Assembly (NCBI RefSeq): GCF_014649115.1 | Contig: NZ_BMSK01000016.1 | Span: forward strand, 62,572-126,571 | Origin: Streptomyces eurythermus | GTDB lineage: Bacteria; Actinomycetota; Actinomycetes; Streptomycetales; Streptomycetaceae | Reading direction: 5' to 3' | Length of the DNA stretch: 64,000 bases | Part shown: positions 25,790 through 36,925 of the stretch, in pieces | How positions within the stretch are numbered: position 1 is the first letter of the stretch | Layout: each line of letters opens with the position of its first letter | The notes under the pieces: model-generated | What the model was told of the DNA's origin: nothing | Database searches by the model: none | Seen by the model: the letters and a program-made list of their open reading frames with translations, nothing else | Translations under genes and position numbers: made by a program

Positions 25790-26491
25790 GTGGCCCGCGC
25801 CTCCCAGCGCACGGCGCTGGTCACGGGAGCGAACCGGGGGATCGGCCTGGCCGTCGCCCGCCAGTTGGCGAGCAGGGGCGTGGATGTCGTGCTGGCCTCG
25901 CGCGACGCGGCGCGCGGCCGGCAGGCCGCGGCGCTGCTGGCCGAGGAGGGGCACACCGTGCGCGTCGAGCAGCTCGATGTCACCGACGCCGCCGGCGTCG
26001 AGGCCTGCGCCGAGCGCCTGGCCGAGGACGGCGTCGCCATCGACATCCTGGTCAACAACGCCGGCACCTACCCCACCATGCCGTTCTTCTCGGTCGGCGA
26101 AGCCGACCTGCGCGACGCCCTGGAAGTGCACCTGATGGGAGCGTTCCGCACCTGCCAGGCGTTCGTGCCGGGCATGGTCGAGCGCGGCTGGGGCCGGGTG
26201 GTGAACGTCTCCTCCGGCGGTGGCGCGATGACGGAGTCGACGCCCGGCCCCGCCGCCTACGGCATCGCCAAGGCCGCGCTCAACGCCCTCACCCTCGTCG
26301 TCGCGGCAGCGGTTCCCCCGGATGTCCAGGTCAACGCCGTCTGCCCGGGATGGGTGCGTACCCGCATGGGCGGAGCTCACGCCTCGCTCAGTCCGGACGA
26401 GGGCGCGGACACGGTGACGTGGCTCGCCCTGCGGCCCGACTCCGGTGGCAGCGGCGGTTTCTACCGAGGCCGCCGCCGCATCCCCTGGTAA
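25790..26491 (+). CDS. Short-chain dehydrogenase/reductase
   Basis: A 233-residue classical SDR. It shows TALVTGANRGIGLAVARQLA (cofactor site TGxxxGIG), DILVNNAG, VVNVSSGGGA (catalytic Ser) and AAYGIAKAAL (catalytic YxxxK), followed by VNAVCPGWVRTRMGG. The GTG start lies three bases after the EthD stop, behind the GGAGG-like stretch at the end of that gene. It should reduce or oxidise a carbonyl/alcohol group with NAD(P)(H). The acidic residue usually marking NAD preference is replaced by SRD, compatible with NADP. Substrate unknown. Confidence 0.9.
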   Translation: MARASQRTALVTGANRGIGLAVARQLASRGVDVVLASRDAARGRQAAALLAEEGHTVRVEQLDVTDAAGVEACAERLAEDGVAIDILVNNAGTYPTMPFFSVGEADLRDALEVHLMGAFRTCQAFVPGMVERGWGRVVNVSSGGGAMTESTPGPAAYGIAKAALNALTLVVAAAVPPDVQVNAVCPGWVRTRMGGAHASLSPDEGADTVTWLALRPDSGGSGGFYRGRRRIPW

Positions 26492-26512
26492 GTCACCCAG
26501 AGGAGAAAGAAC

Positions 26513-27382
26513 GTGAACGCCCACCACATACCCCCGCACCATCACCACCAGCAGCACCACGCGCAACACGCCGGAGCGACCACCGATCTCCCCGAGATCA
26601 GCACCGCCCGGCTGGAGCTGTTCAGCGATGCCGTCTTCGCCATCGCGATCACGCTTCTCGTCCTGGAGATCGACGTACCCGACCCGCACGACGGATCCAT
26701 GCTGCACGGCCTGATCAGGCTCTGGCCGTCCTACGGGGCGTACGTCTTCAGCTTCCTGATCATCGGTGTGGTGTGGATGAACCACCACACGATGTTCTAC
26801 TACATCCGGCGGGTCGACCGGGTGCTGCTCGTGCTGAACCTGCTGCTGCTGATGTGCGTGGCCTTCATCCCGTTCTCCGCCGCGGTCCTGGCGGAGGGGC
26901 TGGCCACCGGGCAGGGTTCGCGCACCGCCGCCATCTTCTACGGGCTGGTCCTCACCGTGGGGGGCATCCCCTTCAACGCCATCTGGTGGTACGCCTCCCG
27001 CGGCCACCAGCACCTCAGCCACCTCATCACGCCGGCGGAAGCCTCGACGATCAAGCGGCACTTCTCCCAGGGCCCGCTGCTGTACCTGGGCGCGTCCGTC
27101 ATCGGACTGGTCAGTGCCGTGGCCAGCCTCACCTGCTTCGCGCTGCTGATCGTCTACTACATGCTCGACGTGCTCAGTTCACGGCCCGAGCACCGTCCCG
27201 GGCCCGCCCCGGCGGCACACCAGCAGCACCCCGGGCCGGCGGCGCCGCATCCGGCCGAGCCCCATGTGTCCGCGCACGAGGCGCTGAGCGCGGCCTCCAC
27301 CCCGGCCCAGCTGCCCGCCGCGGCACAGCCCGCGGCCGGCCGGACCTGCGCCAGGTGCGGCCAGCTGAGCATGAGCAGTTAG
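26513..27382 (+). CDS. TMEM175/DUF1211-type potassium channel
   Basis: A 289-residue membrane protein of the bacterial TMEM175 (DUF1211) K+ channel family. The hallmark RLELFSDAVFAIAITLLVLE in the first helix is intact; about six membrane segments end near residue 225. Unusual additions are an extremely His-rich N-terminus (residues 4-19) and a Pro/Ala/His-rich tail of about 65 residues ending with CARCGQ, which could bind metal. The GTG start follows AGGAGAAAG. It closes the first unit of the locus and is followed by a strong terminator. Confidence 0.88.
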   Translation: MNAHHIPPHHHHQQHHAQHAGATTDLPEISTARLELFSDAVFAIAITLLVLEIDVPDPHDGSMLHGLIRLWPSYGAYVFSFLIIGVVWMNHHTMFYYIRRVDRVLLVLNLLLLMCVAFIPFSAAVLAEGLATGQGSRTAAIFYGLVLTVGGIPFNAIWWYASRGHQHLSHLITPAEASTIKRHFSQGPLLYLGASVIGLVSAVASLTCFALLIVYYMLDVLSSRPEHRPGPAPAAHQQHPGPAAPHPAEPHVSAHEALSAASTPAQLPAAAQPAAGRTCARCGQLSMSS

Positions 27383-27388
27383 GCGGGT

Positions 27389-27417
27389 GCGGCTGCCCCG
27401 CGAGGCGGGGCAGCCGC
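27389..27417. terminator. Terminator hairpin
   Basis: A perfect 13-bp stem (GCGGCTGCCCCGC and complement) with a GAG loop, seven bases past the TMEM175 stop. It separates this unit from the glgE unit, whose promoter should lie at 27418-27510. Confidence 0.8.
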
Positions 27418-27510
27418 GCCGGAGCCGTCCCACCACCGCACCGCATCCCCAGCTCACCCGCCCGGACTCCGGCCGCAGTCGCCGGGGCAGGCCCATGACC
27501 GAGGATCGCC

Positions 27511-29562
27511 ATGCCCACTCAAGCCCCGCACCGCCGTGCCCGCAGGCCCAAGCCGAGCCGGTCCGGCTCCCCCCTTCCGCCGGCGGGCCCCGCCCCGCGC
27601 GTCGGCCGCATCTGCATCGAGGACGTCACGCCCCGGGTCGACGGCGGGCGCTTCCCCGCCAAGGCGGTGCCGGGCGAGACGTTCGAGGTGGCGGCCACCA
27701 TCTTCCGCGAGGGGCACGGCGAGCTGGGTGCCCAGGTCGTCCTGTACGACCCGCACGGCCGCACGGCGCTGCGCACCCCGCTGCGCGAGACCGCCCGGGG
27801 CACCGACCGGTGGACGGCCACCGTCGAGGCCGACGCCCCGGGCCGGTGGTCCTTCACCGTGGAGGCGTGGAGCGACCCGCTCGCCGACTGGTACCACGAG
27901 GCCGGGGTGAAACTGCCCGCGGACATCGACACCGAACTGGTCCTGACCGAGGGCGCCCTGCTGCTCAAGCGGGCCGCGGCGAACATCCGCGCAGGCGTCG
28001 ACCGCTCCGTCGTGGAGCGTGCCGTCGAGGTGCTGCTCACCGGTGAACTCACCGCCGTGGAGCGCCTGGAGAAGATGAACCGGCCGCGCCTGCGGGCCGT
28101 CCTCGACCGTCATCCGCTGCGCGAGCTGGTCACCGTCACCGAGCCGCTGCCGCTCCAAGTGGACCGCCCCAGGGCGCTGTTCGGCTCCTGGTACGAGTTC
28201 TTCCCCCGGTCCGAGGGGGCGAAGACCGCCCCCGGCACGGCACCGGTGAGCGGCACCTTCCGCACGGCGATGGACCGCTTGCCGGCCATCGCGCGCATGG
28301 GCTTCGACGTGGTGTACCTGCCCCCGATCCACCCCATCGGCACGGCCCACCGCAAGGGCCCCGACAATGCCGCCGTAGCGGGCCCGCACGACGTGGGCTC
28401 CCCGTGGGCCATCGGCTCCCCGGACGGCGGGCACGACGCCATCCACCCGGACCTGGGCACGTTCGCCGACTTCGACGCCTTCGTCGAGCGGGCGCGCGAA
28501 CTGGGCCTGGAGATCGCTCTCGACTTCGCCCTGCAGTGTTCCCCCGACCACCCGTGGGTGACCCGGCACCCGCGGTGGTTCCGGCACCGGGCGGACGGGT
28601 CCATCGCCTACGCCGAGAACCCGCCCAAGAAGTACCAGGACATCTACCCCATCGACTTCGACCAGGACTTCGAGGGCCTGGTCGCCGAGACCGTGCGGCT
28701 GCTGCGCTTCTGGGCCGGCCGCGGCGTGCGGATCTTCCGGGTGGACAACCCGCACACCAAGCCGGTCTCCTTCTGGGAAGCCGTGCTCGGACGGATGGCG
28801 GAGAGCGACCCCGATGTGCTCTTCCTGGCCGAGGCGTTCACCCGCCCGGCGATGATGCGGGCCTTGGCGCGCGTCGGCTTCCACCAGTCGTACACGTACT
28901 TCACCTGGCGCACCGGCAAGCACGAGATCATCGACTACCTCACGGAGCTGAGCCGGGAGACGGACGCGTACCTGCGGCCCAACCTGTTCGTGAACACCCC
29001 GGACATCCTGCCGCTGCACCTGCAGAGCGGCGGCCGCCCGGCCTTCGAGCTGCGCGCCGTCCTGGCGGCGACGCTCTCGCCGAGCTGGGGCATGTACGCC
29101 GGCTACGAACTGTGCGAGAACACCCCGTTGAAGGAGGGCGGCGAGGAGTACCTCGCCTCGGAGAAGTACGAACTGCGGCCGCGCGACTGGGAGTCGGCCG
29201 AAGCCGAGGGACGCTCCCTCGCCCCCCTGATCACCCGGCTGAACACCATCCGGCGCAGCCATCCCGCCCTCCAGCAGCTGCGCACCCTGCGCTTCCACCA
29301 CACGGACAACGACGCGCTGCTCGCGTACTCCAAGCGCACCGGGGACGACACGGTGATCACCGTGGTCAACCTCGACCCGCACCGCCCCCAGGAGGGCACG
29401 GTCTCCCTCGACATGCCCCGGCTGGGCCGCGCCTGGGACGACCGGATCACCGTGCGGGACGAGCTGTCGGGAGACGTCTACGCCTGGGGGCAGCACAACT
29501 ACGTACGCCTCGACCCCGCTGCCGCGCCCGCGCACATCCTGTCCGTGCGGAGGGACACATGA
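27511..29562 (+). CDS. glgE: Alpha-1,4-glucan:maltose-1-phosphate maltosyltransferase GlgE
   Basis: A 683-residue GH13_3 enzyme that transfers maltosyl units from alpha-maltose-1-phosphate to the non-reducing end of alpha-glucan. An N-terminal Ig-like domain (VTPRVDGGRFPAKAVPGE) and a helical S-domain insert precede the barrel. Typical motifs are LFGSWYEFFPRSEG, VYLPPIHPIG and FRVDNPHTKP with the nucleophile Asp412. The acid/base is Glu441 in LFLAEAFTRP, the same 29-residue spacing as in the characterised Streptomyces enzyme. It is first of an operon with maltokinase and glgB, coupled to the next gene by ATGA. No treS follows, unlike the standard Streptomyces operon. Confidence 0.96.
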   Translation: MPTQAPHRRARRPKPSRSGSPLPPAGPAPRVGRICIEDVTPRVDGGRFPAKAVPGETFEVAATIFREGHGELGAQVVLYDPHGRTALRTPLRETARGTDRWTATVEADAPGRWSFTVEAWSDPLADWYHEAGVKLPADIDTELVLTEGALLLKRAAANIRAGVDRSVVERAVEVLLTGELTAVERLEKMNRPRLRAVLDRHPLRELVTVTEPLPLQVDRPRALFGSWYEFFPRSEGAKTAPGTAPVSGTFRTAMDRLPAIARMGFDVVYLPPIHPIGTAHRKGPDNAAVAGPHDVGSPWAIGSPDGGHDAIHPDLGTFADFDAFVERARELGLEIALDFALQCSPDHPWVTRHPRWFRHRADGSIAYAENPPKKYQDIYPIDFDQDFEGLVAETVRLLRFWAGRGVRIFRVDNPHTKPVSFWEAVLGRMAESDPDVLFLAEAFTRPAMMRALARVGFHQSYTYFTWRTGKHEIIDYLTELSRETDAYLRPNLFVNTPDILPLHLQSGGRPAFELRAVLAATLSPSWGMYAGYELCENTPLKEGGEEYLASEKYELRPRDWESAEAEGRSLAPLITRLNTIRRSHPALQQLRTLRFHHTDNDALLAYSKRTGDDTVITVVNLDPHRPQEGTVSLDMPRLGRAWDDRITVRDELSGDVYAWGQHNYVRLDPAAAPAHILSVRRDT

Positions 29563-31031
29563 CGGTCGTCGCCTGCGAGTCCTGCCTGTCCGCGATCGGC
29601 GCCGCCGAGACACCCGACCCGGTCCTCGAGGCCCTGCGGCCCTGGCTGGCCGGCCGCCGGTGGTTCGCGCACGAGGACGGCTGCCTGCGCGGTGTGCGCA
29701 CCCGCGCGATGACGGTCCTGCACGAGGGCCCGCCGACCCTGCTGCACCTGCTGGTCGACGTCCGCCACGACAAGGCCGCCGAGGCGCGCCGCTACCAGCT
29801 GCTCCTGGGCATACGTCCCACGCTGCCACCGCACCTGAGGGACGCCGCCGTCGCCCGGCTCGACCACGGCCGCTGGGAGGACGCCTGCCTCTACGACGCC
29901 ACCGCCGACCCCGAGCTGATGGCCGTGATCCTGCGGGAGGGCGGACCCGGCGGTGACCCCGGCGGACCGCGCCTGACCCTCACGGGCGCCGTGCCCGCCA
30001 CCACCGGCCTCGCTCCCCGGCTGCTGACGGGCGAACAGAGCAACACCAGCATCGCCTTCGGCGACCGGCTGATCCTGAAGGTACTGCGCTCACCGCGCCC
30101 CGGGCCCCACCCGGAGACCGAGATCCTCGGCGCCCTCACCGCCGCCGGATCCGCCCGCACCCCCAGGCTGGCCGGCTGGCTGCACACCCGGGTGCCGGGG
30201 GAGGACTCCTCGGTGCTCGGCGTGCTCGCTGAGTTCGTCGACTCGGACGGGGACGGCTGGGAGCTGGCCACCCGGCACGCCGCGCGGTACATCACCGGGG
30301 ACGGCCGCGCCCTGCCCGCGGTCGGCGGCTTCACGGGCGAGGCGCACTCCCTCGGCCGCGCCGTGGCCGGACTCCACCGCGACCTGGCCCGGTGCTTCCC
30401 GCCCGGCCGCATCTCCGCCCGGGCCGTCGCGGACCGCGCCGGCGTCATGTGCGGGGAACTGGCCGAGGCGGCCGTCGTGGTGCCCCAACTCCAGCGCTAC
30501 AGCGACCGGTTGCGGGGACTGTACGGTGACTACGCGCGCTTCGCGGCACGCGGCCGGGGGATCACCGCGCAGCGCGGTCACGGGGACCTGCACCTCGGCC
30601 AGGCCCTGCACACCGCCGACGGCTGGAAGATCACCGACTTCGAGGGCGAGCCCGACCGGCCGCTGAGCGAGCGGACGGCCGCCCAGCACGTGATGCGCGA
30701 CGTCGCGGGCATGCTGCGGTCCTTCGACTACGCGGCCCAGCACGCCCTGGCCGGGCTGCTCGCCACTCCTGAGGACCGGGGCGCCGCCGGTACCGCGCCG
30801 GCCCGGTTGCGCCAGGCCCGCCGCGCCCAGGCATGGGCGGCCCGCCACCGCCGGGCCTTCTGCGCCGGCTACGCGAGCGCGGGCGGCTGCGACCCCCGCT
30901 GCCACCCCGTGCTGCTGCGGGCCTTCGAAGCCGAGAAAGCCGTCTACGAGGCCGTCTACGAGGCCCGCCACCGGCCGGAATGGCTGCACATCCCGCTCGC
31001 GGCCCTGCGCCGCCTGACCGCCGCCCGCTAG
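29559..31031 (+). CDS. mak: Maltokinase (Pep2/Mak)
   Basis: A 490-residue kinase that makes maltose-1-phosphate from maltose and ATP. It has the N-terminal cap (LEALRPWLAGRRWFAHE), LLTGEQSNTSIAFGDRLILK in the N-lobe, the catalytic QRGHGDLHLGQAL segment (His-Gly-Asp) and ITDFEGEP (metal-binding Asp), all maltokinase signatures. Its start overlaps the glgE stop by four bases. In many actinobacteria Mak works with trehalose synthase TreS; TreS is missing here, so Mak would use maltose from glucan breakdown or TreS encoded elsewhere. Confidence 0.94.
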   Translation: MTVVACESCLSAIGAAETPDPVLEALRPWLAGRRWFAHEDGCLRGVRTRAMTVLHEGPPTLLHLLVDVRHDKAAEARRYQLLLGIRPTLPPHLRDAAVARLDHGRWEDACLYDATADPELMAVILREGGPGGDPGGPRLTLTGAVPATTGLAPRLLTGEQSNTSIAFGDRLILKVLRSPRPGPHPETEILGALTAAGSARTPRLAGWLHTRVPGEDSSVLGVLAEFVDSDGDGWELATRHAARYITGDGRALPAVGGFTGEAHSLGRAVAGLHRDLARCFPPGRISARAVADRAGVMCGELAEAAVVVPQLQRYSDRLRGLYGDYARFAARGRGITAQRGHGDLHLGQALHTADGWKITDFEGEPDRPLSERTAAQHVMRDVAGMLRSFDYAAQHALAGLLATPEDRGAAGTAPARLRQARRAQAWAARHRRAFCAGYASAGGCDPRCHPVLLRAFEAEKAVYEAVYEARHRPEWLHIPLAALRRLTAAR

Positions 31032-31081
31032 TACCCCCCCCGCCAGCCGGACCGTACTCACAGAACAGGACGTGCCTGCCC

Positions 31082-33095
<2,014 letters not shown>

Positions 33096-33103
<8 letters not shown>

Positions 33104-34454
33104 GACGAACACAGCCATCATCAAGGCGTATGACGTCCGCGGTCTGGTTCCGGACGAGTGGGACGGCGCGGACGCCTACCGCATCGGCGCGGCCTTCGCC
33201 GACCTCGTGGATGCCCCGGCGATAGCCGTCGCACGGGACATGCGGGAGAGTTCACCCGGGCTGGTGTCGGCGTTCGCGGACGGGGTGCGCGACCGCGGGG
33301 CCGAGGTCATCGACGCGGGCCTCGGCTCCACCGACTACCTGTACTTCGTCTCCGGCAGCCTGGGTGTGCCGGGGGCCATGTTCACGGCGAGCCACAACCC
33401 GGCCGCGTACAACGGCATCAAGTTCTGCCGGGCGGGCGCCGTACCCGTCGGGGAACACACCGGCCTGGACTTCATCGGGTCGGCCCTGCGGACCGGGGCC
33501 CCCGTGGTGTCCGTCAGCCCGCGCGGCGGCTACCGCGAGGTCGACCTGCTGGAGGACTACGCGCGGCATCTGCGCTCGCTGGTCGGCCTGGACCGGATAC
33601 GTCCCCTGACCGTCGTCGTGGACGCGGGCAACGGCATGGCCGGCCTGACGGTCCCGCTGGTGCTGGACCACCCGGGCCTGGACATCATCCCCATGTACTT
33701 CGAGCTCGACGGCACCTTCCCGCACCACGAGGCCGATCCGATGAAGCCGGCCAACACCGCGGACCTGCGGGCCCGCGTGGTGGCGGAGGGCGCCGACCTG
33801 GGGCTCGCGTTCGACGGGGACGCCGACCGCTGCTTCGTGGTCGACGAACGGGGCCGGGCCGTCTCCCCGTCCGCGCTGATCGCCCTCATCGCCGCCCGCG
33901 AACTCGCGCGGGTGCCCGGTGCGGCCGTCGTCCACAACCTGATCACGTCCACCTCGGCCGTGGAGGTGATCAGGGAGGCCGGTGGCACGCCCGTGCGCTC
34001 GCGGGTGGGGCACTCCTTCGTCAAGGCGCTGATGGCGGAGCACGACGCGGTCTTCGGCGGCGAGCACTCCGGGCACTACTACTTCCGCGACTTCTGGTTC
34101 GCCGACACGGGCATGCTCGCGGCCCTGCATGTCCTGGCGGCCCTCGGCAGCGAGCGACGGCCCCTGTCGGCCCTGCTCGCGGAGTACGACCGGTACGCGT
34201 CCTCCGGCGAGATCAACGTGCGCACGTCCCGTCCCGAACTCGCCCTCAAGGCGGTGGAGGAGGCGTTCGCCGAGTCCGGAGCCGGCATCGACCGGCTCGA
34301 CGGACTCACCGTCACGCTGGACGACGGCGCCTGGTTCAACCTCCGGGCCTCGAACACCGAGCCCGTCCTGCGGGTCAACGTCGAGGCGCCGGCGCCGGAC
34401 CGGGCCGAGGCCCTGACCGGACGCGTCCTGGCGGCGATCGAATCCGCCGCCTGA
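33096..34454 (+). CDS. Phosphomannomutase/phosphoglucomutase
   Basis: A 452-residue alpha-D-phosphohexomutase interconverting hexose 6- and 1-phosphates. Visible are AYDVRGLVP, the phosphoserine loop TASHNPAAYNGIKF (Ser99), the metal loop FDGDADRCF, the sugar-binding GGEHSGHYYF and the phosphate-binding RASNTEPVLRV. These fit the bacterial ManB/PGM group of about 450 residues; glucose versus mannose preference cannot be read from sequence. It overlaps glgB by eight bases, so it probably supplies glucose-1-phosphate to the nucleotidyltransferase and GlgM of the locus. Confidence 0.93.
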
Positions 34455-34533
34455 CCGCCCGGAGCCGGCCCGGGCCGGCGGCCCGTACGCACCACATCCC
34501 CTTCCCAGATTCCGACCAGTCAAGGAGCAGCAC

Positions 34534-35499
34534 ATGCCTGCGATGATGCGCGCCATACGCCAGCACGAGTTCGGCGGGCCCGAGGTCCTCCGCCTCGAGG
34601 AGGTGGAACGCCCCGAACCGCTGTGGACCGAGGTCCTGATCCGGGTGCACGCCGCCGGCGTCAACCCCGTCGACTGCAAGACCCGTGCGGGAGGCGGGAT
34701 CTCCGACAGCCAGGGCAAGCTGCCCATCACCATCGGCTGGGACGTCTCCGGAGTGGTCGAGGCCGTCGGTTCCGGCGTCACCCGGTTCGCCCCCGGTGAC
34801 GAGGTGTACGGCATGGTCAACTTCCCGCGCGTCGGCGAGGCGTACGCGGAGTACGTCGCCGCCGACTCGCGTCAGCTCGCCCGCAAGCCGGCCAACATCT
34901 CCCACGTGGAGGCCGCGGCCATCCCCCTCGTCTCGCTGACCGCCTGGCAGTCCCTGGTGAGCGTGGGCGGTGTCGGACCGGGCAAGCGGGTCCTGGTGCA
35001 CGGCGCCGGCGGCGGCCTCGGGCACCTCGCGGTGCAGATCGCGCGTGCCCGCGGTGCCTCCTACATCTACGGCACGGGCCTGGAGTCGCAGGCGGACATC
35101 CTGCGCGGCTGCGGGCTGGACGAGCTGATCGACTACACCAAGCAGTCGTTCGAGGAGATCGCGCACGACGTCGACATCGTGGTCGACACCGTGGCCGGTG
35201 ACAACGGCCTGCGCTCCGTGAAGGTCATGCGCCCCGGCGGCGCGCTCATCTCCCTGCCGGTCCCGCCGAGCGAGGCCACCCTCCAGGAGGCCGAGCGCAG
35301 GGGAGTGCGGGCCGTCTCGCTGACGGTCGAGGGCGACCGGGCCGACCTGGAGGCGATCACCGCACTGGTCGAGGCCGGCGCCCTGCGGCCGCACGTCGGT
35401 GACGTCCTCCCGCTGGAGCGGGCGGACCAGGCCCACGAGATCGTCGAGTCCGGCCGCTCCCGCGGCAAGGTCGTCCTGCGCGTCGTCGAGGGGGAGTGA
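34534..35499 (+). CDS. Zinc-independent NADP-dependent quinone oxidoreductase (MDR family)
   Basis: A 321-residue medium-chain reductase without the structural and catalytic zinc ligands. It has FGGPEVLRLEEVERPEP at the start, the PITIGWDVSGVVEAVG motif, and VLVHGAGGGLGHLAVQIARARGA as the AxxGxxG cofactor loop. This matches quinone oxidoreductase/crotonase-reductase relatives that reduce an enone or quinone with NADPH. It starts after AAGGAG and ends three bases before the tautomerase fusion. A related enzyme lies at 57227 outside the locus. Confidence 0.9.
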   Translation: MPAMMRAIRQHEFGGPEVLRLEEVERPEPLWTEVLIRVHAAGVNPVDCKTRAGGGISDSQGKLPITIGWDVSGVVEAVGSGVTRFAPGDEVYGMVNFPRVGEAYAEYVAADSRQLARKPANISHVEAAAIPLVSLTAWQSLVSVGGVGPGKRVLVHGAGGGLGHLAVQIARARGASYIYGTGLESQADILRGCGLDELIDYTKQSFEEIAHDVDIVVDTVAGDNGLRSVKVMRPGGALISLPVPPSEATLQEAERRGVRAVSLTVEGDRADLEAITALVEAGALRPHVGDVLPLERADQAHEIVESGRSRGKVVLRVVEGE

Positions 35500-35502
35500 A
35501 CG

Positions 35503-36123
35503 ATGCCCATCATCAGGGTCAGTCTCATGGAGGGGTTCGCCAGCCGCGCCGAGCAGGCGCAGATCGCCTACGGAATGACCGAGGCGCTGGTGGACGTCAT
35601 GGGAGACCTCGTGCGTCCGTACGTCTACGTCACGGTGGACGACCTGCGGGCGGGTGCCACCGCCGTGGGCGGAACGATGCTGACCGAGGTCGATGTGCGC
35701 GACGGCATCGCCACCTCCGACCGGCTGCTGACCGACCGTCCGCTGCCGCAGCAGATCGAGGCGGCGTACGCGGCACTGGGCACGGGTGACGAGGAGGCGA
35801 TCGCACAGTACTGGGCGCGGGACCTGACCTGGTCGGTGCCGTCGGACAGCCCGCTGGCGGGTACGTACGAGGGGCTCGACGCCTTCCTCGGTTACCTCGG
35901 CAAGCGGCCCCGGCCGTTCTCCGGCGACGCCCGGCCCGCTCTCATCAGGGGGTCGGTGTCGCTCCAGGTGCGCACCGAGACGGCGGCCGGCGACGCGGAG
36001 CCGGACCGTGAGCCGGCGCTGGACGTCATCCACGAGCTGACGTGGCGTGACGGCAAGGTGATCGCCGGCCGTGAGGCCCGCTTCGGGGCCGGCAGCGCCT
36101 GCGCCGACTCCTACTGGGGCTGA
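35503..36123 (+). CDS. Tautomerase fused to SnoaL-like domain
   Basis: A 206-residue fusion. Residues 1 to about 62 form a 4-oxalocrotonate-tautomerase-like domain: Pro2 directly after Met as the expected catalytic base, then IIRVSLMEGFASRAEQAQIA. Residues about 82-200 form a SnoaL/NTF2-like domain (IEAAYAALGTGDEEAIAQYW, PSDSPLAGTYEGLDAFLGYL, VIHELTWRDGKVIAGRE). Both fold types act on keto/enol compounds or bind small hydrophobic molecules, so a fused isomerase/cyclase or binding step is likely. It is the last gene of the glgE unit and is followed by a strong hairpin. Confidence 0.85.
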   Translation: MPIIRVSLMEGFASRAEQAQIAYGMTEALVDVMGDLVRPYVYVTVDDLRAGATAVGGTMLTEVDVRDGIATSDRLLTDRPLPQQIEAAYAALGTGDEEAIAQYWARDLTWSVPSDSPLAGTYEGLDAFLGYLGKRPRPFSGDARPALIRGSVSLQVRTETAAGDAEPDREPALDVIHELTWRDGKVIAGREARFGAGSACADSYWG

Positions 36124-36143
36124 CGGCGGGCGCGTGGCACGAC

Positions 36144-36174
36144 GCAGGGGCGGTCCACGCGGGACCGCCCCTGC
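36144..36174. terminator. Bidirectional terminator hairpin
   Basis: A perfect 13-bp stem (GCAGGGGCGGTCC and complement) with a five-base loop between the convergent tautomerase and NADP-oxidoreductase genes. Confidence 0.8.
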
Positions 36175-36186
36175 GGCACGTCCGGA

Positions 36187-36876
36187 TCAGCCGGCCTGCT
36201 GGATACGGAAGTTGAAGTTCCAGTGGCCGAGGCTGGTCCACAGCTGGATCCACAGCGGCAGAGTCTGCTCCGTGGCCCGGGAGGCGGTGATGTCGCCGAG
36301 GTCGATCAGCGCGTCCTCGGGCCAGCCGAAGGCGAGCAGCAGCCGCGACACCTGCTCCTTGGCGTCGGCGTCGTTGCCGCACAGGAAGACGTGGTGGTCG
36401 CCGGGCACGAGTGAGGGCTCGACCATCACGGAGCAGTTCATGGTGTTCAGCGTCTTGACGACCCGCGCGTCCGGGAAGGCCCGCTGGATCTGCTCACCGA
36501 GGCTGTCCGTGCCGACGGGGTTCAGGAAGGGGGGCATCCCCTGGGAGAAGTCCAGCGGGTTGGCCACGTCGATGAGCAGCTTGCCGGCGAGGTTGTCGGC
36601 GCCGGCCGCCCGCAGGGCGTCGAGGCTGGACATCCCGGCCGTCGCGTTGACGACGGTCTCCGCGGTGGAGGCGGCTTCCTCGAACGTGGCGAGGGCGATG
36701 TCCGGGTGGGCGGCCGACCAGACGGAGAAGGGCTCGTTGCCGTAGCCGTCGGGCTCGGTGTTCTCCAGCGTACGGCGCACGTCACGCGTGCCGATGGTGA
36801 CCTTGTGGCCCAGGTCCGAAAGCTTCGCTGCCAGGGTTCGTCCGACGATGCCGGTGCCGATGACGGCGTAGTTCAT
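36187..36876 (-). CDS. NADP/F420-type reductase (NPD family)
   Basis: A 229-residue Rossmann protein that begins MNYAVIGTGIVGRTLAAKLS with the GxGxxG site, followed by TIGTRD, where basic residues suggest NADP. Later stretches LIDVANPLDFSQGMPPFL and VVKTLNTMNCSVMVEP are typical of the family related to F420-dependent NADP reductase and NPD1-like enzymes. I chose the ATG preceded by GAGGAAG rather than the upstream GTG at 36954. It is the only minus-strand gene inside the main locus and is divergent from the nucleotidyltransferase gene across a motif-rich promoter region. Confidence 0.88.
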   Translation of the reverse strand: MNYAVIGTGIVGRTLAAKLSDLGHKVTIGTRDVRRTLENTEPDGYGNEPFSVWSAAHPDIALATFEEAASTAETVVNATAGMSSLDALRAAGADNLAGKLLIDVANPLDFSQGMPPFLNPVGTDSLGEQIQRAFPDARVVKTLNTMNCSVMVEPSLVPGDHHVFLCGNDADAKEQVSRLLLAFGWPEDALIDLGDITASRATEQTLPLWIQLWTSLGHWNFNFRIQQAG

Positions 36877-36925
36877 TGGGGGTTCTTCCTCATCTGCCGA
36901 TGGAGGGACTCTGACGCGACTCAGT

